A program made the translations under genes and the position numbers. The notes beneath the pieces were generated by a model. It was not told where the DNA came from. It saw only the letters and a list, made by a program, of their open reading frames with translations, and ran no database searches. Positions 1 through 6,407 of a DNA stretch of 48,631 nt are shown here, in pieces. The number at the start of each line of letters is the position of its first letter. Within the stretch, counting starts at the first letter, position 1. Origin of the DNA: Actinomycetota bacterium. Lineage in GTDB: Bacteria; Actinomycetota; Acidimicrobiia; Acidimicrobiales; CADCSY01. The stretch covers positions 1 to 48,631 of the forward strand of contig JADDQY010000076.1 of the NCBI GenBank assembly GCA_016781135.1, given 5' to 3'.

Positions 1-240
1 TCCAGGTCCCTGCAACGATGCCAGGGCCGAAACCGAAGAACGGCGCAGCGGGAGTACGCAGCCTGCCAACGCCGACCGCCACCGTCCTCATCTCTGGTAC
101 TGACTGCAAACGGATTGCAAACGAACGGGGCGACACTTGCCGTCTTCGACGATACGGGTCGGACGTCGCCGAAAGAAAAACACCAGGCCAGAGGTATTGC
201 CTGACACTGGAGGGCGCCGGTCGACACGGCGTTCCCGAGA

Positions 241-292
241 CTGGAAATCTGCCGGCTCAGCCTACGGAGGTTCGAATCCTCCCCGGCCCACC
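241..292 (+). tRNA. 3' half of a tRNA (5' half not found in window)
   Basis: A perfect T arm (GGAGG/CCTCC around TTCGAAT, 266-282) is followed by a seven-base acceptor strand and discriminator A (283-290). Upstream lie an anticodon-stem-like 3' strand (AATCTGC) and a short GGC-TCA-GCC variable arm, as in Leu or Ser tRNAs. The acceptor needs GGGCCGG as its 5' partner and this is not present at the right distance, so no complete cloverleaf forms. It may be the 3' exon of an intron-split tRNA-Leu(UAA), the attachment-site remnant of an integrated element lying to the left, or a decayed tRNA. I did not recognise conserved group I intron core sequences in 1-240. Confidence 0.4.
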
Positions 293-429
293 TTCTTCAC
301 CCGGAGCAGCCGTACGCAACAGGGGTCTTCCTGTGCTCGGCGGCCTCACCGCCCAGAGCCAGGACAAGCTGGTTCCCGCTCGCTTCGCCGGCGGGCCGCT
401 CGGGCCACGGCTGCCGATCGGGCCGCCTC

Positions 430-915
430 TCAGAGCAGGCGCTGCATGACGGCCACGTCCAGCCACCGGCCGAACTTGCGCCCCACCTCTCGCTCCACCC
501 CCACGAGGGCGAAGCCGTGGCGCTGGTGCAGGGCGATCGAGGCTCGGTGGTTACCGACGATCCGGGCGATCACCGTGTGGAAGCCGTGACCGGCAGCCAC
601 GACCAGCAGCTCGTGCAGGAGAAGCCCACCCACCCCCGATCCCCGGTGGTCATGGCGCACGTAGACCGAGTCCTCCACCGTGGTTCGGTAGGCAGGCCGG
701 TCGCGGTAGGGCGACAGCGACGCGAACCCGACCACTTCGTCGCCGTCGGTGACCACCACCACGGCGTGGGCGCCGGAGCGGGCCTGCAGCCAGGTCCGCT
801 GCTCGCCGGCGGAGCGAGGGACGAGGTCGAAGGTGACGGTGGAGGTCGTCACCTCCCGGTTGTAGATGGCCCGTATGGCCTCGGCGTCGTCGAGCCGGGC
901 GAGGCGCACCTGCAC
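430..915 (-). CDS. GNAT N-acetyltransferase, phosphinothricin acetyltransferase-like
   Basis: This 161-residue protein fits the single-domain GNAT fold. Residues 91-99 (RGSGVGGLL) form the acetyl-CoA pyrophosphate-binding loop, and 122-135 (NHRASIALHQRHGF) and the end VGRKFGRWLD match the Pat/Bar-like branch. Such enzymes acetylate a small amine such as phosphinothricin, methionine sulfoximine or another amino acid; the true substrate cannot be read from sequence. The start is GTG at 915. It is divergent from tRNA-Thr with only 48 bases between them and is not part of the ribosomal cluster. The bases 293-429 on its downstream side hold no gene that I can see. Confidence 0.8.
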   Translation of the reverse strand: MQVRLARLDDAEAIRAIYNREVTTSTVTFDLVPRSAGEQRTWLQARSGAHAVVVVTDGDEVVGFASLSPYRDRPAYRTTVEDSVYVRHDHRGSGVGGLLLHELLVVAAGHGFHTVIARIVGNHRASIALHQRHGFALVGVEREVGRKFGRWLDVAVMQRLL

Positions 916-963
916 GACCGACGACGTTAGCGAGGGGCGCCCGACGGTATGCTCACAGGCCGC

Positions 964-1036
964 GCCCCCTTAGCTCAGTCGGCAGAGCGTTTCCATGGTA
1001 AGGAAAAGGTCGTCAGTTCGATTCTGACAGGGGGCT
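964..1036 (+). tRNA. tRNA-Thr (anticodon GGT)
   Basis: A complete cloverleaf is visible: acceptor GCCCCCT/AGGGGGC, D arm with GCTC/GAGC, anticodon stem TTTCC/GGAAA around loop ATGGTAA, T stem GTCAG/CTGAC, discriminator T. CCA is not encoded. A TATGCT box at 948-953 could be its -10 element, but no good -35 is visible. It is followed four bases later by tRNA-Met. Confidence 0.96.
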
Positions 1037-1040
1037 CTGC

Positions 1041-1117
1041 GGCGGCGTAGCTCAGTTGGTGAGAGCACTCGGCTCATAATCGAGGGGTCGCCGGTTCGAG
1101 TCCGGCCGCCGCTACCA
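1041..1117 (+). tRNA. tRNA-Met (anticodon CAT, elongator type)
   Basis: The acceptor GGCGGCG pairs with CGCCGCT (one G-U pair). The anticodon stem CTCGG/TCGAG encloses CTCATAA, and the T stem is GCCGG/CCGGC. The 3' CCA is encoded, unlike in the two other complete tRNAs here. The first pair and overall sequence fit elongator tRNA-Met; a lysidine-type tRNA-Ile(CAT) is less likely but not excluded. It lies directly upstream of rpmG and probably shares its transcript. Confidence 0.95.
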
Positions 1118-1145
1118 CGCACCACCGATCGGAAGGACAGTCCGG

Positions 1146-1307
1146 ATGGCAACCGACAAGCGGGTGAAGGTCACGCTGGCCTGTGAGGTCTGCAAGCGGC
1201 GCAACTACATCACGATGAAGAACAAGCAGAACGACCGCGAGCGCATCCAGCTCAACAAGTACTGCCGCTGGGACCGCAAGCACACGCCGCACCGCGAGAC
1301 CCGGTAG
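1146..1307 (+). CDS. rpmG: 50S ribosomal protein L33
   Basis: This 53-residue protein is the small L33 of the large subunit, located near the E site. It reads [20 protein letters not shown] onward and ends in KHTPHRETR. The first zinc knuckle CEVC (residues 13 and 16) is intact, but the second, normally CxxC, reads CRWD, so only three of four cysteines remain. The shine-dalgarno-like GGAAGGA lies just upstream of ATG. It sits 28 bases after tRNA-Met, the usual actinobacterial place for rpmG. Confidence 0.93.
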   Translation: MATDKRVKVTLACEVCKRRNYITMKNKQNDRERIQLNKYCRWDRKHTPHRETR

Positions 1308-1342
1308 GTAACGGCCACCTCGCCTCGGAGGTCGAAGCGACG

Positions 1343-1918
1343 ATGACCGAGACGCTGGCGCCGCTCGTCGCCGCTGCCCGCCAGGGTGACCGGCTGGCGT
1401 TCGAGGAGCTCGTCCGGGTCACCAGCGCGGAGACCTACACCCTGGCCTACCGCCTGGTCGGCAACGAGCACGATGCCCGCGACGTGGTCCAAGAGGCGTA
1501 CCTACGGGCCTACCGCGCCATCGGCAGGTTCCGCGGCGACGCCAAGTTCACCACATGGATGTACCGGATCACCGCCAACTGCGCGGTGACCCATCTCGAA
1601 CGCCGCCGGCGCCACCGCCACGAGGAGCTGGCCGACGATGCGCCGCTGGCCGACGGCAACGTGGAGCGCGATCCGCAGGCCCGAGCCGACGCCAGCGCGC
1701 TCAGGGGGGAGCTCGGCGTCGCCCTGCAGGAGCTGCCGCCCCGGCTGCGGGCGGTCGTGGTCCTGCGCGACATCTACGACCTGCCCCACGAGGCCATCGC
1801 CGCCGAGCTCGGCATCAGCGAGACGGCGGCCAAGGTGCGCCTCCACCGGGCCAGGCGCCGGCTGCGTGAGCAGTTGTTCCCGATGTACGGAGAGGAGCAG
1901 CAGGCGCATGCGGTGTGA
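1343..1918 (+). CDS. ECF-family RNA polymerase sigma factor
   Basis: This 191-residue protein has the two-domain layout of group 4 (ECF) sigma factors. Region 2 spans about residues 10-85, with DARDVVQEAYLRAYRAI at 44-60 being the -10-binding helix. Region 4 spans about 125-178, with a helix-turn-helix around LPHEAIAAELGISETAAKVR. The linker between them is acidic and short. An upstream GGAGG supports the ATG at 1343. Its stop overlaps the start of a membrane-anchored zinc-finger protein, the usual pairing of sigma with its anti-sigma factor. The signal and regulon cannot be predicted. Confidence 0.93.
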   Translation: MTETLAPLVAAARQGDRLAFEELVRVTSAETYTLAYRLVGNEHDARDVVQEAYLRAYRAIGRFRGDAKFTTWMYRITANCAVTHLERRRRHRHEELADDAPLADGNVERDPQARADASALRGELGVALQELPPRLRAVVVLRDIYDLPHEAIAAELGISETAAKVRLHRARRRLREQLFPMYGEEQQAHAV

Positions 1919-2270
1919 GGAGCTGGCCGAGGTGGTGGCCGCTTCGGTTGACGGCGACGACAGTGACGACTGGCGGGTCCGGCGCCATCTCAGTACGTGC
2001 TTGCGCTGTCAGGCGGAGCTGGCCCGCTACCGCAAGCTGGTGCGAGCCTTGCGGGGCCTGCGCAGCGAGGTCTTCGACCCTGGGCCGGGGCTGGTGGCCG
2101 ACGTGCTGGCCTCGCTCGAGGAAGCGGGCGAGCGCCATCTGCTGCGGTCGCTGCTGAGCGGGCACAAGGTTGCCTACGTGGGCGGCTTGGCGGTGGCCAC
2201 CGCCGGCGCCGCCGGGGCCCTGGTGATCGCCACCCGCTCGCGAGGTCGTCGCGTCCCCCTCGCCGGCTGA
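1908..2270 (+). CDS. Membrane-anchored zinc-finger anti-sigma factor
   Basis: This 120-residue protein carries H27-x3-C31-x2-C34, the HxxxCxxC motif of zinc-binding anti-sigma domains, in its N-terminal cytoplasmic part. One membrane helix follows at about 88-108 (VAYVGGLAVATAGAAGALVI), then a short basic tail. It probably binds and holds the ECF sigma factor encoded just upstream. ATG at 1908 overlaps the sigma stop by 11 bases, indicating coupled translation. The external part is only about a dozen residues, so sensing may need a partner or be redox- or zinc-based. The longer open frame upstream is a shadow of the sigma gene. Confidence 0.85.
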   Translation: MRCEELAEVVAASVDGDDSDDWRVRRHLSTCLRCQAELARYRKLVRALRGLRSEVFDPGPGLVADVLASLEEAGERHLLRSLLSGHKVAYVGGLAVATAGAAGALVIATRSRGRRVPLAG

Positions 2271-2282
2271 GCCCTTTCGCCG

Positions 2283-2298
2283 CCCGAGGTACCTCGGG
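2283..2298. other. 16-base perfect palindrome
   Basis: CCCGAGGTACCTCGGG is fully self-complementary and lies 13 bases after the anti-sigma stop and 43 bases before tRNA-Trp. It could be a terminator stem for the sigma/anti-sigma pair (no T tract follows) or an operator for the tRNA-Trp/secE transcript. Confidence 0.45.
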
Positions 2299-2340
2299 AG
2301 AGGACCCCACTGCTATCCTTCGTCGAGGTCCCTCCCTCGG

Positions 2341-2414
2341 AGGGCAGTAGCTCAATTTGGCAGAGCACCGGTCTCCAAAACCGGCGGTTGGGGGTTCGAG
2401 TCCCTCCTGCCCTG
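2341..2414 (+). tRNA. tRNA-Trp (anticodon CCA)
   Basis: The acceptor AGGGCAG/CTGCCCT, anticodon stem CCGGT/ACCGG around CTCCAAA, and T stem GGGGG/CCCTC (one G-U pair) form a complete cloverleaf with discriminator G and no encoded CCA. A TATCCT at 2314-2319 is a possible -10 box. tRNA-Trp directly before secE is the usual actinobacterial order, so they are probably co-transcribed. Confidence 0.96.
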
Positions 2415-2468
2415 CTGGCTCGGCCTCGAACGCGTACGGACGTGGCGGACGACGGTGTGGTGGACGAC

Positions 2469-2777
2469 ATGGCGATGAACCGACAGACAAAGCGGATGTT
2501 GCAGCGTCAGGGCGAGCTCGGCCCCGACGGTGAGCCGGCACGGGGCAAGCCCCGACAGCAGACCCGTCCCGCTCCCGGTCCGCCCAAGGAGCGCACCAGC
2601 CCCAAGCAGTACGTGCACGAGGTCCGCAGCGAGCTGCGGAAGGTGGCGTGGCCGACGCGCGCCGAGGTCATCCGCTACTCCGGCATCGTCCTGTTCACGC
2701 TGATCATCCTGACGCTGTTCATCTTCGCCCTCGACTGGGCGTTCGCCCAGAGCGTGTTCTTCCTCTTCGGTGGCTGA
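2469..2777 (+). CDS. secE: Preprotein translocase subunit SecE
   Basis: SecE clamps SecY in the SecYEG protein-export channel. With ATG at 2469 the protein is 102 residues: a basic, proline-rich cytoplasmic N-terminus, the amphipathic helix with the family motif KVAWPTR (58-64), and one membrane helix at about 70-92. This single-helix form is usual outside Enterobacteria. The longer frame back to 2388 runs into tRNA-Trp and is rejected. Its end overlaps the nusG start by eight bases. Confidence 0.93.
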   Translation: MAMNRQTKRMLQRQGELGPDGEPARGKPRQQTRPAPGPPKERTSPKQYVHEVRSELRKVAWPTRAEVIRYSGIVLFTLIILTLFIFALDWAFAQSVFFLFGG

Positions 2778-3570
2778 TCCCGTGGCCGACAACCCGCTCG
2801 ACGGCGGCAACCAGCCTCGCCACGAAGCCACCGAGCTGACGGCCGACGAGGCCGCCGCCATCCTGGGTGGCGGGCGACCGGAGGAGGGCGGAGGAGCCCA
2901 GGTCGAGCGCTCCGGGGCCGACGCGACGCCGGATGCCGGCGGCGCCGACCCCGAGCTCGACGGCGCCGAGGTGATCGACGCCGAAGACCTCATCGTCGAG
3001 GCTCCTCGCCGCCAGAGCCCCTACGACCGCCCCGGCAGCTGGTACGTGGTCCACACGCAATCGGGCTACGAGAACAAGGTCAAGTCGAACATCCAGAGCC
3101 GGATCAGCTCGATGGGCATGGAGGATTCCATCTTCGAGGTGGTGATCCCGATGGAGGACGTCATCGAGTTCAAGGGCGGCAAGAAGGTCGTGGTGCAAAA
3201 GAAGGTGTATCCCGGCTACCTCTACCTCCGGTGCTTCCTCGACGACCGCTCCTGGGATGTCATCCGCAACACCCCGGGGGTCACCGGCTTCGTGGGAGGG
3301 GCGGGAAAGCCGCTGCCGCTGTCGCGCGCCGATGTGGAGTCCGCCCTGGCCCAGCCCGACGAGGTCGGCGGCCCCGTCACCACCCGTCAGCGCCCGAAGC
3401 TCGAGTACGAGGTGGGCGAGAGCGTGCGGGTGCGCCAGGGGCCCTTTGCCGACTTCTCGGGGCAGATCGCCGAGATCAACGAGGACCAGCTCAAGGTCAA
3501 GGTGCTGGTCAACATCTTCGGCCGGGAGACCCCTGTCGAGCTCGAGTTCAGCGAGATCGCCAAGCTCTGA
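2770..3570 (+). CDS. nusG: Transcription termination/antitermination protein NusG
   Basis: NusG binds RNA polymerase across the DNA cleft and couples it to Rho or the ribosome. The 266-residue protein has a long acidic N-terminal extension (about 1-88) typical of Actinobacteria. The NGN domain starts at [12 protein letters not shown] (about 90-101) and a KOW domain lies near 215-262 ([15 protein letters not shown]). ATG at 2770 overlaps secE. The next gene, rplK, follows after 165 bases without a clear terminator. Confidence 0.96.
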   Translation: MADPVADNPLDGGNQPRHEATELTADEAAAILGGGRPEEGGGAQVERSGADATPDAGGADPELDGAEVIDAEDLIVEAPRRQSPYDRPGSWYVVHTQSGYENKVKSNIQSRISSMGMEDSIFEVVIPMEDVIEFKGGKKVVVQKKVYPGYLYLRCFLDDRSWDVIRNTPGVTGFVGGAGKPLPLSRADVESALAQPDEVGGPVTTRQRPKLEYEVGESVRVRQGPFADFSGQIAEINEDQLKVKVLVNIFGRETPVELEFSEIAKL

Positions 3571-3735
3571 TCCCCCCGGCCGGCCCGGCCCCACCGACTG
3601 CCACCGCACCCCGACGCCGTACCTCGCGGAGGTGCACGGTCGAAGCGGGAAGCCCGACCAGGCGGGGGTAAGCTCGGGATCTGCTCACCGCCGCTCTGGC
3701 GGCCGTTCCTCGCCCGGGAGTAGACAGGAACCACC

Positions 3736-4164
3736 ATGGCCAAGAAGCGGGTCGCCGCTGTCGTCAAGATCCAGATCCCCGCGGGAGCGGCCACGCCCGC
3801 GCCACCGGTGGGTACCGCCCTGGGCCCCCACGGCGTGGCCATCATGGAGTTCTGCAAGGCCTACAACGCCGCCACCGAGGCCCAGCGGGGAACGATCGTC
3901 CCGGTGGAGATCACCGTGTTCGACGACCGGTCCTTCACCTTCGTCACCAAGACCCCCCCGACGGCCGTGCTCATCCGTGACGCCATCGGGCTCGACAAGG
4001 GCTCGCAGAACCCTGGTCGGGACCAAGCGGGAACCATTACCGACGAGCAGATCACCGCCATCGCCCAGACCAAGCTCCCCGACCTGAACGCCAACGACCT
4101 GGCCGCGGCCAAGCTCCAGGTGGAGGGCACGGCTCGGTCGATGGGCATCGAGGTGGTCTCGTGA
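3736..4164 (+). CDS. rplK: 50S ribosomal protein L11
   Basis: L11 binds the GTPase-associated centre of 23S rRNA and is the usual target region for thiostrepton. The 142-residue length is standard. The N-terminal domain holds the conserved linker [18 protein letters not shown], and the C-terminal rRNA-binding domain includes [27 protein letters not shown] precedes the ATG. A TAAGCT at 3669-3674 is a weak -10 candidate. Its end overlaps rplA by four bases (GTGA). Confidence 0.97.
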   Translation: MAKKRVAAVVKIQIPAGAATPAPPVGTALGPHGVAIMEFCKAYNAATEAQRGTIVPVEITVFDDRSFTFVTKTPPTAVLIRDAIGLDKGSQNPGRDQAGTITDEQITAIAQTKLPDLNANDLAAAKLQVEGTARSMGIEVVS

Positions 4165-4853
4165 GCCGGCCAGGCAAGCGCTACCGGGATGCGGTGAGGC
4201 GGTTCGACGACGATCAGCTCCACAGCCCGGCCGAGGCCGTCGAGCTGGCCAAGAGCCTGGCCACCGCCCGCTTCGACGAGACCATCGAGGTGGCGGTGCA
4301 GCTCGGGGTCGACCCCCGCAAGCCCGATCAGCAGGTGCGGGGGACGGTGTCGTTGCCGGCGGGCACCGGCAAGCAGGTGCGGGTGGCGGCCTTCGCCACC
4401 GGTGACGCTGCCGCCGAGGCCAGGGCTGCCGGCGCCGATCTCGTCGGTGCCGACGATCTTATCGCCCAGGTGCAGGCAGGCATGCTCGACTTCGACGTCG
4501 CCATCGCCACGCCCGACCAGATGGCCCAGGTCGCCCGGCTCGGTCGCATCCTCGGGCCCCGGGGGCTGATGCCCAACCCCAAGACCGGCACCGTCACCAC
4601 CGACGTGGGCCGGGCTGTGGCCGAGTTCAAGGCGGGACGGGTCGAGTACCGCACCGAGCGCCAGGGTGCGAACGTCCACGTGCCCATCGGTCGGGCCAGC
4701 TTCAGCAGCGATGCTCTCATGACGAACTTCAGCGCCGTGCTCGACGAGCTGCAGCGGGCGAAGCCCGCCGCTTCGAAGGGCCGCTACCTCAAGCGGGTCA
4801 GCGTCTCGTCGACCATGGGCCCCGGGGTCAAGGTCGACCCCGCTCGCCTGTAG
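4161..4853 (+). CDS. rplA: 50S ribosomal protein L1
   Basis: L1 forms the mobile stalk at the E site and helps release deacylated tRNA. In many bacteria it also represses the rplK-rplA mRNA. The 230-residue protein carries the signature [19 protein letters not shown] in its second domain and begins [15 protein letters not shown]. It starts with GTG at 4161, overlapping the rplK stop, so the two are translationally coupled. Confidence 0.97.
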   Translation: MSRPGKRYRDAVRRFDDDQLHSPAEAVELAKSLATARFDETIEVAVQLGVDPRKPDQQVRGTVSLPAGTGKQVRVAAFATGDAAAEARAAGADLVGADDLIAQVQAGMLDFDVAIATPDQMAQVARLGRILGPRGLMPNPKTGTVTTDVGRAVAEFKAGRVEYRTERQGANVHVPIGRASFSSDALMTNFSAVLDELQRAKPAASKGRYLKRVSVSSTMGPGVKVDPARL

Positions 4854-4889
4854 GCGGCCGCCCTCGCTCTGTTCTCGCTGCCGTCTTAG

Positions 4890-5089
4890 ACCCGGTGCAC
4901 GGCGCGAGAGACGAAGATCGATTGGTGACGAGGGTGGCCTCCGGCTACCCTCGGCTCTACAACCGAGCCGCTCGCCGCAGACCTCCGGCGCGCCCCTGGC
5001 GCACAACGGGCCCTGGCCCACCTGACGAGGCGAACCTCCAGCATCACCGGGGTTCGTGCCTGCGCGAGCCCCGATCGTCTTTTTTGGGG
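4890..5089 (+). promoter_or_regulatory. Structured leader of rplJ-rplL (L10-leader candidate)
   Basis: The 240-base gap before rplJ has no gene but several stems. GAGGGTGGCC pairs with GGCTACCCTC around TCC (4930-4952, one G-U pair). Directly after it GGCTC pairs with GAGCC around TACAACC (4953-4969). A further stem surrounds CAGACCT near 4975-4993. Near the start codon, CCCC (5070-5073) can pair with the GGGG of the ribosome-binding site across a TCTTTTTT run. In other bacteria L10(L12)4 binds such a leader and represses its own operon; that this happens here is inference. Confidence 0.55.
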
Positions 5090-5093
5090 AGCC

Positions 5094-5675
5094 ATGGACA
5101 ACCCGAGGCCGGAGAAGGTGGCGGTGGTGGCCGAGGTGCGCGAGCGCCTGTCCTCGTCGGGCGCCACCATCCTCACCGAGTACCGCGGGCTCAAGGTGGC
5201 CGAGCTGGCTCAGCTGCGCCGCAGCCTGCGCCAGGCCGGTGGCGAGTACCGGGTCTACAAGAACACCCTGGTGCGTTTCGCCGCCCGTGACCTCGGTCTC
5301 GACGACCTCGAAGAGCTCCTCACCGGCCCGACCGCTCTCACCTTCGTCGACGGCGACCCGGTCGAGGTGGCCAAGGCGCTGCGGGAGTACGCCCGGGCCA
5401 CGCCGGCGCTGGTGCTCAAGGGTGGGGTGCTCGGCACCACGGCGCTGTCGGCCGACCAGACCCGTGCGCTGGCCGACGTGCCCCCCCGACCGGTCCTGTT
5501 GGCCCGTCTGGCCGGGGGCCTGGCCGCCCCGCTGCAGCAGTTCGCCGGGCTGTTGCAGGCCCTGCCGCGCAACCTGGCCTACGGCCTGCAGGCGCTCATC
5601 GACCAGCGGTCCGCCGGCGACCCTGCCGCTGCCGCCCCGACCACCGAAGCAAACCGACCCGAGGAAGGTGCATGA
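5094..5675 (+). CDS. rplJ: 50S ribosomal protein L10
   Basis: L10 is the base of the flexible L7/L12 stalk that recruits translation factors. The 193-residue protein starts [15 protein letters not shown] and has the family segment [19 protein letters not shown] followed by [10 protein letters not shown]. The C-terminal helix that holds L12 dimers and an alanine/proline-rich end follow. ATG at 5094 has GGGGAG four bases upstream. Its TGA overlaps the rplL ATG. Confidence 0.96.
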   Translation: MDNPRPEKVAVVAEVRERLSSSGATILTEYRGLKVAELAQLRRSLRQAGGEYRVYKNTLVRFAARDLGLDDLEELLTGPTALTFVDGDPVEVAKALREYARATPALVLKGGVLGTTALSADQTRALADVPPRPVLLARLAGGLAAPLQQFAGLLQALPRNLAYGLQALIDQRSAGDPAAAAPTTEANRPEEGA

Positions 5676-6064
5676 TGGCGACCAAGGAGGAGATCCTCGA
5701 CGCGATCTCCGGCATGACCGTGCTCGAGCTGTCCGAGCTGCTCAAGGCGTTCGAGGAGCGCTTCGACGTCACCGCCGCCGCGCCGGTAGCGATGGCCGCC
5801 CCTGGTGCCGGCGGCGGAGGCGGCGACGCCGCCCCGGTCGTCGAAGAGGAGCAGGACGAGTTCGACGTCGTGCTCGTCGCCGCCGGCGACAAGAAGATCC
5901 AGGTCATCAAGGAGGTGCGCTCGCTCACCAGCCTGGGCCTGAAGGAGGCGAAGGATCTGGTCGACAGCGCACCCAAGCCGGTGCTGGAGAAGGCGTCCAA
6001 GGAGGATGCCGACAAGGCCAGGGCCGCCCTCGAGGGTGCCGGCGCCACCGTCGAGGTCAAGTAG
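5672..6064 (+). CDS. rplL: 50S ribosomal protein L7/L12
   Basis: L12 dimers form the moving arm of the stalk that activates EF-Tu, EF-G and IF2. The 130-residue protein has the N-terminal dimerisation helices (about 1-35), a glycine/alanine-rich hinge (about 36-60) and the factor-binding C-terminal domain with [20 protein letters not shown]. The start ATGATG gives two possible methionines, 5672 or 5675. It is coupled to rplJ; a hairpin repeat follows 27 bases after the stop. Confidence 0.96.
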   Translation: MMATKEEILDAISGMTVLELSELLKAFEERFDVTAAAPVAMAAPGAGGGGGDAAPVVEEEQDEFDVVLVAAGDKKIQVIKEVRSLTSLGLKEAKDLVDSAPKPVLEKASKEDADKARAALEGAGATVEVK

Positions 6065-6090
6065 CGGGAGGTTTCCCCTTGGGTCGTGAC

Positions 6091-6147
6091 GGGTCCTGTC
6101 ACCGAGCGGGACCCCTTCCACCGGGCTCCGCCGGGTGGGCCCCTGCC
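6091..6147 (+). repeat. Hairpin repeat R2, copy 1
   Basis: Twenty-six bases (6091-6116) are identical to 19680-19705. The shared unit forms a stem GGGTCC/GGACCC around a 12-base loop. Similarity continues in weaker form (CTCCGCCGG then GGGCCCCT) to about 6147. Both copies lie shortly after a ribosomal-protein stop codon (rplL here, rpsJ at the other), so a terminator or mRNA-end element is likely. The rest of the 343-base gap 6065-6407 holds the rpoB promoter and no gene. Confidence 0.7.
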
Positions 6148-6279
6148 CTCGCTGCCACCCGCCACGACCCCGTTCCCCCGCGGAAGCGAAGGAGCAGGAA
6201 ACGTTGACGTCGGGCGGGCACCGGCGTAGCGTTGCTGCGGGCGCTCAGGCACCTCTCGTTTGGTGACCCCGGGAAGGGG

Positions 6280-6308
6280 TTGCCTTCGACCGGCACCGGC
6301 GGTACATT
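6280..6308 (+). promoter_or_regulatory. Promoter of rpoB-rpoC
   Basis: TTGCCT (6280-6285) and TACATT (6303-6308) are separated by 17 bases, close to the sigma-70 type consensus. Transcription would start near 6315, giving a leader of about 90 bases before the TTG of rpoB. This fits rpoBC having its own promoter after the rplJL unit. Confidence 0.55.
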
Positions 6309-6407
6309 TGCAGGTCGCCGTGCCCGTCCCCCTGGTCAGCCTCCATTCCAGCCGAGCGGCCCGGCGCGCCCCGCTTCCCTTGCCCGCTTCGCGTTGAGGA
6401 GTAGCCG

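Noticed and set aside
1..240. Group I intron core upstream of the half tRNA
   Set aside because: I looked for the conserved segments around GACTAGACGG and ATAGTCC and did not find them, so I do not call an intron.
1..292. tmRNA 3' end
   Set aside because: The acceptor end CCGGCCCA does not match the conserved tmRNA end (CAGCTCCACCA), and no tag-like frame is evident.
18..589. Open frames across the left edge (143 and 150 codons)
   Set aside because: They run through the tRNA fragment and into the antisense of the GNAT gene and have shadow-like composition.
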